NCBI RefSeq assembly: GCF_938040765.1
Contig: NZ_CALIAA010000172.1
Location: 1-15,915, forward strand
DNA from: an uncultured Fretibacterium sp.
GTDB lineage: Bacteria; Synergistota; Synergistia; Synergistales; Aminobacteriaceae
Reading direction: 5' to 3'
Length of the DNA stretch: 15,915 nucleotides
Below, piece after piece: positions 1 to 7,132 of the stretch. Every line of letters begins with the position of its first letter. The stretch's first letter is position 1. The translations under genes and the position numbers were made by a program. The notes beneath the pieces are model-generated. The model worked only from the letters and a program-made list of their open reading frames with translations. It did not search any database and was not told where the DNA came from.

Positions 1-124
1 CCGGACGATTCTAGGCTGGGCGCAGGAAAAAGGTCTCGTCTATTACGACTGGGAATCCGGTGCATGGAAGCTGGGCTCGGGGACGGTACAAGTACAATCG
101 GAGGGAGGGCGCCTGGTCGGATGA
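1..124 (+). CDS. 3' end of a membrane-protein paralogue (partial)
   Basis: Only the last 40 codons are in the window, read from position 2 to the TGA at 122-124. The visible peptide contains RTILGWAQEKGLVYYDW and SGAWKL. The next gene ends with RTILGWAWNSGYVRYD and KGWRL, so the two proteins are paralogues at their C-termini. The DNA agrees: positions 1-22 match 1035-1056 at 21 of 22 bases. The stop codon overlaps the start of the next gene (ATGA at 121-124), so the two are probably translationally coupled in one operon. The function is unknown. By analogy with its neighbour, this tail should be cytoplasmic and follow a membrane domain, but that part lies outside the window. Confidence 0.8.
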   Translation, partial: RTILGWAQEKGLVYYDWESGAWKLGSGTVQVQSEGGRLVG

Positions 125-1149
125 ACCTCGATGATTCCTATTCTTCTATCTTTCCCACATGGCTGGGGTCCCTGTGGCTTGTCGTGACGTTCGTCTGGCT
201 GCTTCTGCCTCTTTGTCGGCACCTGTGGCGCTCGAGGCATTTTGAGGGGCAGGACGGCAGGTCGTCTCTTGTGGGGTATGCCCGGAACAGCGTTCTGCGT
301 CGTATATCTTTTGTTTTCGTCGTTGTCTTTTTGGGCTTGACGCCTCTTTGGGACAATTATTTTGCATTGGTTTTTGCCGGAGCGGGCGTCGTTGCGATCA
401 TCCTCCTTTTGTCCCGGGGCGTATTCGAGCGATCGAGGGGGCCGTCCTCGGATAAGCGGGGAATTTCTGCGGCTGCTTTGGGGTCGGAGCGGAAGCGTGT
501 TTCTTCCCCGCTCGCGGGGGAGCACGCAAGCCTTGGGCCGTGCAGTGAGGAGGCCGAGGCGGCGCTGACCGACGAGGCGATGTTGTCGCTGTGGTACGGC
601 GGTCTGAACGGGATCTATGCGCGGAAGTGCCGGGCGGCGGGGCGATGGATTGGAACGCCTTTGAATCATACGCCTCCGGAATACCTGCGGGCCTGGGCCT
701 CGGACAATCCCTACCTGCGAACTTCCGCCTATTACTGTAAAAGTATGCTCGGCTATTTTGCCGTCGTTGTTGCTCTTATGCTCAATGTGAGTAAGAACGT
801 CATGAATGTTGTCAGGTTCTGGGTGAGAGAATCGTATAATATTCCCAGCAGGACATATCTTTGGTATCACTTGGTTTTATTCACTTTGGCGTTTTCTGCC
901 GTTATGAGCCTGCCTTTTATATATTCATGGCTGACGAGCAGGAAGTGGATTACACATTATCGAACTCTGTCCCGGGCCCTCAAGGAGGGCCGGGACCCGG
1001 ACCTGTGCGACCGGGCGCGTATGGAGGAGATGCGCCGGACGATTCTGGGCTGGGCGTGGAACAGCGGCTACGTCCGGTACGACCGTGAAAAGGGCTGGCG
1101 ATTGAACACCCCCTCGAAAGGTTCGAAAGGCGGGCGGCTGATCGAATGA
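121..1149 (+). CDS. multi-pass membrane protein, tandem paralogue, unknown function
   Basis: 342 residues. I chose the ATG at 121, which overlaps the previous stop (ATGA) and follows a GAGGGAGGG purine run; the frame is also open from 64, but without such support. Hydrophobic segments lie at about residues 13-31, 62-77, 81-97, 209-227 and 246-270. A charged soluble stretch separates the third and fourth, and a cytoplasmic-looking tail of about 70 residues follows. Within the soluble stretch, residues around TPPEYLRAW loosely recall the TPREY motif of DUF4129-type regions; I treat that as a weak hint only. The 3' half has markedly lower GC than most of the window, especially around 720-940. 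The C-terminal tail matches the preceding partial gene. I do not recognise a family. The hairpin at 1194-1230 probably ends the transcript. Confidence 0.75.
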   Translation: MNLDDSYSSIFPTWLGSLWLVVTFVWLLLPLCRHLWRSRHFEGQDGRSSLVGYARNSVLRRISFVFVVVFLGLTPLWDNYFALVFAGAGVVAIILLLSRGVFERSRGPSSDKRGISAAALGSERKRVSSPLAGEHASLGPCSEEAEAALTDEAMLSLWYGGLNGIYARKCRAAGRWIGTPLNHTPPEYLRAWASDNPYLRTSAYYCKSMLGYFAVVVALMLNVSKNVMNVVRFWVRESYNIPSRTYLWYHLVLFTLAFSAVMSLPFIYSWLTSRKWITHYRTLSRALKEGRDPDLCDRARMEEMRRTILGWAWNSGYVRYDREKGWRLNTPSKGSKGGRLIE

Positions 1150-1193
1150 TGCCTCATGCTCCCCGCATCCTGTCCTGTACGTTCTTCCGATTG

Positions 1194-1230
1194 AGCTGCG
1201 GCGCCTCCTTGTCCGGAAGGCGCCGCAGCT
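1194..1230. terminator. bidirectional hairpin terminator between convergent genes
   Basis: A perfect 13-bp inverted repeat: AGCTGCGGCGCCT at 1194-1206 and its exact complement at 1218-1230, with an 11-base loop. It lies in the 96-bp gap between the converging genes that stop at 1149 (+) and 1246 (-). On the plus strand it runs into TTTGACGTT, a short T tract. On the minus strand the T tract is poor, so it is a better terminator for the rightward transcript. Confidence 0.75.
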
Positions 1231-1245
1231 TTGACGTTGCTCCAA

Positions 1246-2151
1246 CTATTCGTCCTTGATCGGCCTCACCAGCCTCGCAAGTATCCATCCCTCTCGGCCG
1301 CCCTGCTCCATCCGAATACGGAGCCATCGTTCTCCGTCGTCATTCGTTTTCTCCTCCAGAATCGCCAATTCCTCCCCCTTGCGGGCACGTCCGACGATAT
1401 TGTCGTCGTTGGTACGGTCCGGGGTGGAGCGAATCCTGACGGAGTTGCCCCAGATGCTGCTCTTGGCGGAGTCCGCCATATTCAACGGCTCATCGCTGAC
1501 ACCGACGGCAGCCTGCGGAAGCGCCGCATCGGAATCGGCCGATGCGGCCGTATCCTCCGAGGCCTCCGGCTCCGTCCGAGGGCTCCGATCTTCCGTACGG
1601 TTCTCCAAGACGCCCTTCTCCACGGACACGGGGTTGTCCTCATGCTTCGACGGGGCCTGGATCCTGCCCCGGACCTCTTCAGAAGAGGAGTCGGGAACGG
1701 CGATTGCCGGTTCCATGGAGACGCCGTCGGCCCCGCTCTTCGGCGGAAGGGCCGGCGATTCCCGAACCTGGGGGCGTCCCATCAGGTCGTCGATGAACTC
1801 GAGAACGGTACGACGCGCCTCCTGAACCTTTTCAACCCCAAATACCCGGTCCAGGCCGGGCAGGAGTTTCAGGGTATCCTCGGGCAAGGCGACGACTCCG
1901 ACGAACAGGAGAACGATAAGAAGCAGCAGGATGAGCAAACATCCGCATCCGCCGCCTTTCTTTTCCCCGGACTCTCCCCCCTGCAAAGGCGCGCGGCGGG
2001 ATCGGGCTTCGGCGCCGGACCTCGGTGCCGTGTCGAAGCCCGCGTCAAGCAGGGCGTTTCCCCGTGCCGCGGCGTATTCCTCCTCGGTGATGTAGTTCTC
2101 CTGCCTCAGTTCCTTCAGTTCGTCCAGTTTCTTCCTTACCGGGTCGCTCAT
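1246..2151 (-). CDS. SHOCT-like/TM/SH3-domain membrane protein
   Basis: 301 residues, start ATG at 2151 after AAGGAGG with 5-6 bases spacing. The order is: an N-terminal helical segment, residues 8-36, with LKELRQENYITEEEYAAAR, the pattern of SHOCT-type oligomerisation modules; a Gly/Cys stretch (GGGCGC) leading into one transmembrane helix at about 67-88; a long acidic, low-complexity linker; and a bacterial SH3 domain at about 236-298 (VRIRSTPD, ERWLRIR, GREGWI). Bacterial SH3 domains usually bind peptidoglycan or other wall ligands, so the C-terminus is probably periplasmic and the SHOCT-like part cytoplasmic. It starts 28 bp after the AsmA/TamB-like gene on the same strand, so the two are very likely co-transcribed. 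An envelope-linked role is inferred; the exact function is unknown. Confidence 0.85.
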   Translation of the reverse strand: MSDPVRKKLDELKELRQENYITEEEYAAARGNALLDAGFDTAPRSGAEARSRRAPLQGGESGEKKGGGCGCLLILLLLIVLLFVGVVALPEDTLKLLPGLDRVFGVEKVQEARRTVLEFIDDLMGRPQVRESPALPPKSGADGVSMEPAIAVPDSSSEEVRGRIQAPSKHEDNPVSVEKGVLENRTEDRSPRTEPEASEDTAASADSDAALPQAAVGVSDEPLNMADSAKSSIWGNSVRIRSTPDRTNDDNIVGRARKGEELAILEEKTNDDGERWLRIRMEQGGREGWILARLVRPIKDE

Positions 2152-2179
2152 CGTGTCCTCCTTGTCATTCTTCCCAGAC

Positions 2180-5100
2180 TCATTTGAACAGGCCTTCCAG
2201 GCCTTTTTTCAGCTCGTCTCCAATCTGTTCCTTCAACTGGTCCTCGATGGAAGGGGTCGAGGGCTGTACCGGGCCCTGATCCTGCGATGCCGTTTCCTCA
2301 GGGGCACCCTCCTGCTGTTCCTGGGGCGCCGTCGGTTTCTGAGGGGCGATGGCATCGATGATCCGGTCGACGGTACTGTCCCCCTTCTGCTCCTGGGAGG
2401 AATCGGCCGGCGCCGCGTCGCTCCCCGGAACGGCTCCATCCTGATTCGTGCGCGAGGAGGGGCCGACTTTGACCAGGGATACGGACGGCGAATCGGCCTT
2501 GCCCGTAATCTTGACCGTAACGTCCCGGAAGTCCGCGGAGGCGCCGCCCTGGTGTCCGCCCTGAAGGGCGCCTTTCAGGATACCCTCGAGTCCCGCTCCG
2601 GTGGTCAGCTGTTTCGCACCGCCCTGAAGCAGGGCGCCTGCACCCCCAAGAGCCCCGCCGGTAAGCGCGTTGACCAGCTGGAAGTTGACGTTGCCCTCGG
2701 CAAGAAGGTACAGGCTCTTGTCGAACTTGATCGTGCCGTCCTCGGCCAGCCGTGCATAGCGATATATCGGGTCCCCATCGGGCACTTTCGCTGCCGCCCC
2801 CTTCTTCAGGACGAGCCGGCCCGTCCGGATCTCCAGGGGAGCGGTCACCTCCGTGTAGCGGATGGCATCGAGCCCATAAAGTCGGGTCACGATATCCAGC
2901 CCCTTGAAGCCGCTGATTCCCCCGGCCCCCATGGTAAACAGCCCGGTTCCGGAGTAGCTGGGCGTCTTGCCCGCCGAGCCCGTTATCTTCAAGGAGAGGC
3001 TTCCCTGTCCCGTGACCTTGCCGCCGAGCCCGCCCGTCGCGTCCTGAGCCAGGGCGTTGACGTCGACGCCGCTCGCCGTGAGGGAATCGGAGAACTTGAG
3101 CGTATTCAAGTCCAGGGTCAGGTTGTTCGACGCCTTGCCCCCGTAAAGTTCGAGCGTTCCGTTCGAGGATTTGAAGGCATTGCCGTCGAGGGACAGCGGC
3201 AGCTTGACGTTGGCGAGCCTGAGCCCGAAGGCCTCGACCGAGGAGGCCGACAGGCTCCCCGTCCCCGTATTGCCCTTGTCCGTACCGGAGAGGTCGAACA
3301 CGAGGTTAGCCTTGCCCTTGATCTGCCCCTTCAGGTCCGGGAACCCTTCGGTCAACGCTTCCAGGTCCAGCCCGTCGCCTCGGATGGCGAGATCCGCCCT
3401 CATCGAGGGCGTCAGCCGCAGCGTCCCGGACGCGCTCAGGGGCGCTCCGCCGACTTTTGCACTGAAGTTGTTGACCTTCAGCGCCTGCGGGGAGCCCGAG
3501 AGGTCCGCGGCCACATCGGAGAGCAGGGCGCCGTTGGCCGTGACGGACGGGGACTGCCCCTTGAAGGAGAACTCGGGGGAATCCGCGGTCCCGCCCAGGC
3601 CTACCTTTCCGCTGAGGGTCCCCTTGAGGCCGACCCCCGAGGCCGCCGCCAGCTGCGCGAGGTCAAGCCGGTCGAGGTCGAAGGAGAAGTCGAGCGCGGG
3701 GCTCTTGCCGCCGAGGGTCGCGGAACCGGAACCGGAGAGCGTGCCGGACCCGCTGCGCGCGGAGAAGGAGGACAGGCTGACCTTCGTCCCCTCCTTCTTG
3801 AGGGAGGCCTCCAGGGCGGAGAGCCCGACGCCGTCTGCTGCGGCGCTGTCGGCTTTGATGGAGAGGCCGAACTTCTCCCCTTTCATGATGTCGCTACCGG
3901 GAAGGGTGGAGACCTCGAGGTTCTTCACGTTGAGCTTACCGAGGGCGGAGAGGGCGGGGGAGGAGGCCAGCAGGCCGATCTCCGGGGTCGGAAGCCTGCC
4001 CGAGATCTTTGCCCCGGCGCGAATCTCGCCCTTGAGGCCATAGCCGGCAATGCCGGGAACATAAGCCCCCAGGGCCTCCGGCCGGACGGTGAGCTGTGCC
4101 TTCACGTCGATGGCCGGCGTCTTGGACGTCAGCGGCCCAACGGTGCCCGAGAGCTGGATGGGCATGCCGTTCAGGGTCCCGCCGCTCTTCTGCAGGGTCA
4201 GCACGTCCTTGGCGTAGGAGAAGGTAACCGAGGGGTTGACCAGCGTATTGCCCTGAACCGTGAAGGAGGGGCTTTGCAGGGTACCCGACAGGACCGGGGA
4301 GGAGGGGCTTCCCTTGATGCCGACCGACGCATCGATCTTTCCGGCCAGCCCGTACTTCCCGGAGTCCGGGATGAGGTCGGAGATCCCCTTCACGTCGAGC
4401 CCGACCAGTTTCGCCGTGAGGTTGAGCCTGGGCCCCGAGAGGATGGAGGCGGCAGTTCCCTGAAGGTAGCCCTGAGCTCCTTCGAAGAGGAATTTTCCGC
4501 TGACCGCCGCGGTATCGCTCTTCGCGATCTTGAGCTGAAGCGCGAGGTTCGAGACCTCCTTGCCCATGAAGGCGATGCGGGGCGCCGAGAGGCTGACGGC
4601 TCCGTTCAAAGCGTTCGTCGGGCCCTGAATTTTCGCCGTGAAGGCGGATACCTTGCCCTTCACCCCCTCCAGGGACGGGAAGGTCCTGCCGATCTCGTCC
4701 AGCGGGGCGTCGCGTCCCTCCAGGCTGATCATGACGGACGGATGTTGCCCGGGACGGGACGCGACCGCGAGCTCCCCGTCAATGGGGACGCTCAGTACGA
4801 CGGCATGGACGTCACCGACGGTCAGCCTCTGGTCGGAGTATCGCAGCTGCGCCCCGAGCCGCTCCACGGGGTACCCGGCCAGCTTCATCCCTCGGTAGTC
4901 CACCGTTCCCGAGATCTCCAGGGTGGCGGACGTCCCCTTGGCCTCCAGGTCGAGGTTTGCCGTTCCGTCGTAATCCGCGTCCTTGAGGTAGGCGGGCCAC
5001 AGCGCGGCAAGCTCCTTCAGGTCCAGACCCCGGACCGAGCCCTGAAGGTCCAGCGTCGTCGTGCTGTCGGTCTGGGAGACGGGGCGTATCTCCCCCGTGG

Positions 5101-5761
5101 CCGTGATCCTGCCCTTCCCGAAAGCGATGTCGGCCTTGCCGATCGAAAGGGAGCTGCCCTGAATATCCAGCGCCGCCGTGCCACGCACGGAGACGCCGTT
5201 GACCGCTCCGGCCGAGTCGACGTCGACATTCGTACCCCGGATGTTCGCCCCGACCTCCTCCACGTCGACGGTGCCCCACTTGGAGGTAAAGCGGCTGTTC
5301 CGGAGGCTGATGCGGTTGATGGGGATGTCGGAATCTCCGCTGCTCTCAGGCAGCTCGATACGCTGAATCTCCGCAATGAATTGGTCCAGGTCCGTGGCGA
5401 CCCCTCCGACGGTCAGGACGGAAAGCCTGGGGGACCCGCGGAACAGGGCGAGAAAGTCGATCCGACCGGACAGGGACTGCGCGGAAAGAATCCTGTCCCC
5501 CTTTTCGGAGGTCAGGAGGACATCCTCGAACGTGTAGCCGCGAATGGGGTTTCCCTTGACCCCGGCGGCGGAGAGCCCCATTCCCGTGCGTTCCTTCAGG
5601 GTTTCCCGAGCCATCTTCAAAATGGCCGCTCCTCCGACGTCCACGAAAGAAAGAATCGCGGTCGCGACGCCCAGAGCGAGGGCCAAAGCCATGATGACGA
5701 CGGGGATCTTACGAATACGCCGAGGACGCTGCCTCGGGGAGGCAGAGCGTTCGCTGCACAT
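2180..5761 (-). CDS. AsmA/TamB-family envelope protein
   Basis: 1193 residues from ATG 5761. A GTG at 5770 is in frame, but the AGAAGGGAAG ribosome site fits the ATG better. A basic N-terminus (RQRPRRIRKI) precedes a single membrane anchor at about 17-37. Nearly all the rest is a repetitive, Gly/Ser/Leu-rich, low-Cys beta-type sequence, with many short modules of the GTLSGSGSATLGG kind, as expected of the long hydrophobic-groove proteins of the AsmA/TamB/YhdP group. The C-terminal part (FRDVTVKITGKADSP, then a Pro/Gln/Glu-rich linker and LKKGLEGLFK) looks more like the AsmA C-terminal region than the TamB DUF490 domain. Members of this group bridge inner and outer membrane and move phospholipid or help assemble outer-membrane proteins. 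No Omp85/TamA gene is next to it; the partner here is the SH3 protein downstream. The assignment to the superfamily is firm, to a subfamily not. Confidence 0.85.
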   Translation of the reverse strand: MCSERSASPRQRPRRIRKIPVVIMALALALGVATAILSFVDVGGAAILKMARETLKERTGMGLSAAGVKGNPIRGYTFEDVLLTSEKGDRILSAQSLSGRIDFLALFRGSPRLSVLTVGGVATDLDQFIAEIQRIELPESSGDSDIPINRISLRNSRFTSKWGTVDVEEVGANIRGTNVDVDSAGAVNGVSVRGTAALDIQGSSLSIGKADIAFGKGRITATGEIRPVSQTDSTTTLDLQGSVRGLDLKELAALWPAYLKDADYDGTANLDLEAKGTSATLEISGTVDYRGMKLAGYPVERLGAQLRYSDQRLTVGDVHAVVLSVPIDGELAVASRPGQHPSVMISLEGRDAPLDEIGRTFPSLEGVKGKVSAFTAKIQGPTNALNGAVSLSAPRIAFMGKEVSNLALQLKIAKSDTAAVSGKFLFEGAQGYLQGTAASILSGPRLNLTAKLVGLDVKGISDLIPDSGKYGLAGKIDASVGIKGSPSSPVLSGTLQSPSFTVQGNTLVNPSVTFSYAKDVLTLQKSGGTLNGMPIQLSGTVGPLTSKTPAIDVKAQLTVRPEALGAYVPGIAGYGLKGEIRAGAKISGRLPTPEIGLLASSPALSALGKLNVKNLEVSTLPGSDIMKGEKFGLSIKADSAAADGVGLSALEASLKKEGTKVSLSSFSARSGSGTLSGSGSATLGGKSPALDFSFDLDRLDLAQLAAASGVGLKGTLSGKVGLGGTADSPEFSFKGQSPSVTANGALLSDVAADLSGSPQALKVNNFSAKVGGAPLSASGTLRLTPSMRADLAIRGDGLDLEALTEGFPDLKGQIKGKANLVFDLSGTDKGNTGTGSLSASSVEAFGLRLANVKLPLSLDGNAFKSSNGTLELYGGKASNNLTLDLNTLKFSDSLTASGVDVNALAQDATGGLGGKVTGQGSLSLKITGSAGKTPSYSGTGLFTMGAGGISGFKGLDIVTRLYGLDAIRYTEVTAPLEIRTGRLVLKKGAAAKVPDGDPIYRYARLAEDGTIKFDKSLYLLAEGNVNFQLVNALTGGALGGAGALLQGGAKQLTTGAGLEGILKGALQGGHQGGASADFRDVTVKITGKADSPSVSLVKVGPSSRTNQDGAVPGSDAAPADSSQEQKGDSTVDRIIDAIAPQKPTAPQEQQEGAPEETASQDQGPVQPSTPSIEDQLKEQIGDELKKGLEGLFK

Positions 5762-5807
5762 TGAGCCCACTTCCCTTCTGCGGTGGCGTTGATTGCAACG
5801 GATTACC

Positions 5808-5838
5808 CGGATGGGAGGCCTCGCGGCCGCCCCATCCG
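5808..5838 (-). promoter_or_regulatory. leader hairpin before the AsmA/TamB-like gene
   Basis: CGGATGGG (5808-5815) pairs with CCCATCCG (5831-5838), and an inner GGCC (5817-5820) can pair with GGCC (5825-5828) around a TCGC loop. It would sit at the very 5' end of the leader RNA if transcription starts near 5841. It could stabilise the mRNA or mark a protein site. There is no T tract, so it is not an ordinary terminator. Confidence 0.35.
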
Positions 5839-5847
5839 ATTGGGGCT

Positions 5848-5877
5848 ATTGTACGACGAGGGGATGTAAAAATCCAA
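5848..5877 (-). promoter_or_regulatory. promoter for the AsmA/TamB-like and SH3 operon
   Basis: On the minus strand, TTGGAT (5877-5872) and TACAAT (5853-5848) are separated by 18 bases, a good sigma-70-type match. The predicted start is near 5841, which gives an untranslated leader of about 80 bases before the ATG at 5761. Confidence 0.6.
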
Positions 5878-5917
5878 CCGTGATAATCCCGAGCTTGAGG
5901 ACGATCCCCAAACGCTC

Positions 5918-5936
5918 GATATCCGTATTGGATATC
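5918..5936. promoter_or_regulatory. inverted repeat, possible operator
   Basis: GATATCC (5918-5924) and GGATATC (5930-5936) form a perfect 7-bp dyad with a 5-base spacer. It lies in the middle of the divergent intergenic region, about 41 bp upstream of the leftward -35 and about 70 bp upstream of the rightward -10. The size suits a dimeric regulator. No regulator can be named. Confidence 0.35.
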
Positions 5937-6004
5937 TGCATTAAATGAAAGGAAAGGGAAAAAACGAAACTCGAGCGAAAACCGGATAAACCGATAGAAA
6001 TTCA

Positions 6005-6013
6005 TGTTATATT
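6005..6013 (+). promoter_or_regulatory. extended -10 promoter of the XRE/protease pair
   Basis: TGTTATATT is an extended -10 (TGnTATAAT-like) in an AT-rich patch. I see no good -35, which an extended -10 can tolerate. Transcription would begin near 6020, exactly where the tandem repeats start. Confidence 0.5.
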
Positions 6014-6019
6014 ATCATA

Positions 6020-6059
6020 TTGAAACAAGTGCGAAGGTGTTGAAACAAGTCTGAAGGTG
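6020..6059 (+). repeat. two tandem 20-bp direct repeats, likely operator
   Basis: TTGAAACAAGTGCGAAGGTG (6020-6039) is followed immediately by a copy at 6040-6059 that differs at two bases (GC to CT at repeat positions 12-13), so 18 of 20 match. A 20-bp period is about two helical turns, so both copies face the same side of the DNA. They lie just downstream of the extended -10, where a bound repressor would block transcription. The obvious candidate ligand is the XRE protein encoded 53 bp downstream. The TTGAAA in each copy resembles a -35, but no -10 follows at the right distance. Confidence 0.65.
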
Positions 6060-6111
6060 CGTTGTGCGAACGACGCGCACAGACAGAGGGACGAGATGGG
6101 AGGCGGGAAGG

Positions 6112-6534
6112 ATGAATTCGGTCGGAGCGAACATCAAGGCCCGTCGGCGGGAGTTGGGCATGAACCAGGACGAGCTGGCCCGAAGGCTGGGGTTGACGCA
6201 GGCCAACATCAGCCGTATCGAGGCGAACGCCAAGGGGCCCAGCGCGGACATGCTGCCCGCCATTGCGGAGGCGCTTTGCTGTGATGTGAGGGATCTTCTG
6301 GGGGTGGGGCGCGAGGGCACGCCGGAGGGCGACGCGCTCGACGGAAGCGCCAGGACCTTCGTCCTGAAGGCTATGGAGGGCGATCCTCAGTTGGGGATGT
6401 ATCTGCGCAGCTTCATCAGGGACTCTTCCTCCTACACGGACGAGGATTGGAAGTTCCTGGCCACAAGCCTGAAGCTGGCCCTGGGGTACGCCGCGGACAC
6501 GATCAGGGCGCGGCGTGTCGGCGGAAATTTTTAG
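6112..6534 (+). CDS. XRE-family transcriptional repressor
   Basis: 140 residues. The ATG at 6112 is supported by GGGAGG at 6098-6103; the frame is open further upstream from a GTG at 6064, but the helix-turn-helix begins right after the chosen start. The Cro/C1-type helix-turn-helix covers residues 6-63: IKARRRELGMNQDELARRL, then the recognition helix near TQANISRIE, then LPAIAEALCCDVRDLL. The C-terminal 75 residues are helical (TFVLKAME, WKFLATSLKLALGYA) and probably serve dimerisation. The next gene, overlapping by 20 bp, encodes an ImmA/IrrE metalloprotease. In the known ImmR-ImmA and DdrO-IrrE pairs, the protease inactivates the repressor. By that analogy this protein is the likely substrate, and it probably represses its own promoter through the 20-bp repeats at 6020-6059. 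Target genes beyond its own operon are unknown. Confidence 0.88.
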   Translation: MNSVGANIKARRRELGMNQDELARRLGLTQANISRIEANAKGPSADMLPAIAEALCCDVRDLLGVGREGTPEGDALDGSARTFVLKAMEGDPQLGMYLRSFIRDSSSYTDEDWKFLATSLKLALGYAADTIRARRVGGNF

Positions 6535-7021
6535 TGCGGTTTCTCCGCCGCTCGGGAACCCCATGCCCTTCGGAGACGACGCCGTACGATCGCTTCTGGA
6601 CGCGACGCTTCCCCTGATGCAGGCCCCGCCGGTCAACCTCGGGGTGATCTGCCGCTGGCTGGGGATCGAGGTCTACGCTCAGCCCTGCCGTGCCTTCGGG
6701 GCCCTCTTCCTCCTCAGGGAGGGCAGGGGCGTCCTGCTGGTCAATTCCTCCCTGCCTCAGGGGCGCGCCCGTTTCTCCATCGCGCACGAGCTGGGCCATC
6801 TGCTCCTTCGCCACAACCCACTCGGCCATATCGGCGGGCCCCGGGATCCCGACCAGGAGCGGCAGGCGGACCGTTTTGCATCGGAGCTTCTGATGCCCGA
6901 GGCACTGCTGCGCAAGGACTGCGAAAGGCTGCCCTTCGAGGCGCTGTGCCGCCGTTACCGCGTCTCGCGCCAGGCCATGCGGATACGTCTCGAGAACGTG
7001 GCTCGGGGAAGTCCCTCATGA
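6515..7021 (+). CDS. ImmA/IrrE-family zinc metalloprotease
   Basis: 168 residues from a GTG at 6515 that overlaps the XRE gene by 20 bp. An ATG at 6563 (residue 17) is the alternative; neither ribosome site is strong, so the start is uncertain. The family hallmark is intact: FSIAHELGHLLLRH, with zinc ligands His91 and His95 and catalytic Glu92, then EERQADRFASELLMP-type sequence (here ERQADRFASELLMP from Glu115), where Glu115 is the probable third ligand. The C-terminal segment (FEALCRRYRVSRQAMRIRLENV) is the small helical domain common in this family. Such proteins (COG2856) are cytoplasmic and cleave or inactivate a partner XRE repressor on a stress or element-specific cue. Here the partner is the gene just upstream. 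No integrase or conjugation gene is visible, so it may be a stress switch rather than part of a mobile element. Confidence 0.9.
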   Translation: MSAEIFSAVSPPLGNPMPFGDDAVRSLLDATLPLMQAPPVNLGVICRWLGIEVYAQPCRAFGALFLLREGRGVLLVNSSLPQGRARFSIAHELGHLLLRHNPLGHIGGPRDPDQERQADRFASELLMPEALLRKDCERLPFEALCRRYRVSRQAMRIRLENVARGSPS

Positions 7022-7077
7022 TAAAATTCTGCACATCCTTCCGCATTCCTCGCGTATCGCACGGATCGATAGCCTTC

Positions 7078-7083
7078 TATAAT
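7078..7083 (+). promoter_or_regulatory. -10 element before the peptidase operon
   Basis: A consensus TATAAT at 7078-7083 lies 49 bp upstream of the dipeptidase ATG, in the short AT-rich gap after the protease gene. No convincing -35 is visible 16-18 bp upstream, so the promoter may be activator-dependent or weak. Confidence 0.45.
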
Positions 7084-7132
7084 GATTAATAATCTGACAA
7101 GCTGAGTTTCATCATGCCAAGGAGACCTGCCG

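Larger units (their letters stand above)
5762..6111. other. 350-bp divergent regulatory region
   Basis: No gene is supported here. It holds the leftward promoter (5848-5877), a leader hairpin (5808-5838), an inverted repeat (5918-5936), the rightward extended -10 (6005-6013) and the tandem 20-bp repeats (6020-6059). The part from 5937 to 6019 is AT-rich and purine-rich compared with the genes around it. A 98-codon leftward ORF (5709-6005) crosses the region, but it lacks a ribosome site and runs into the start of the AsmA/TamB-like gene. Confidence 0.7.

Noticed and set aside
2153..5764. A 1203-codon open frame on the plus strand opposite the AsmA/TamB-like gene
   Set aside because: Its translation is Arg/Gly/Pro-rich low-complexity sequence typical of the antisense of GC-rich codons. 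The minus strand has the membrane anchor, the family-type repeats and the ribosome site.
5709..6005. A 98-codon leftward ORF in the divergent control region
   Set aside because: It has no ribosome site, overlaps the start of the AsmA/TamB-like gene in another frame, and its composition is unlike a protein gene.
6020..6045. TTGAAA inside the tandem repeats as -35 boxes
   Set aside because: No acceptable -10 follows 16-18 bp downstream of either copy; the extended -10 at 6005-6013 is a better promoter.
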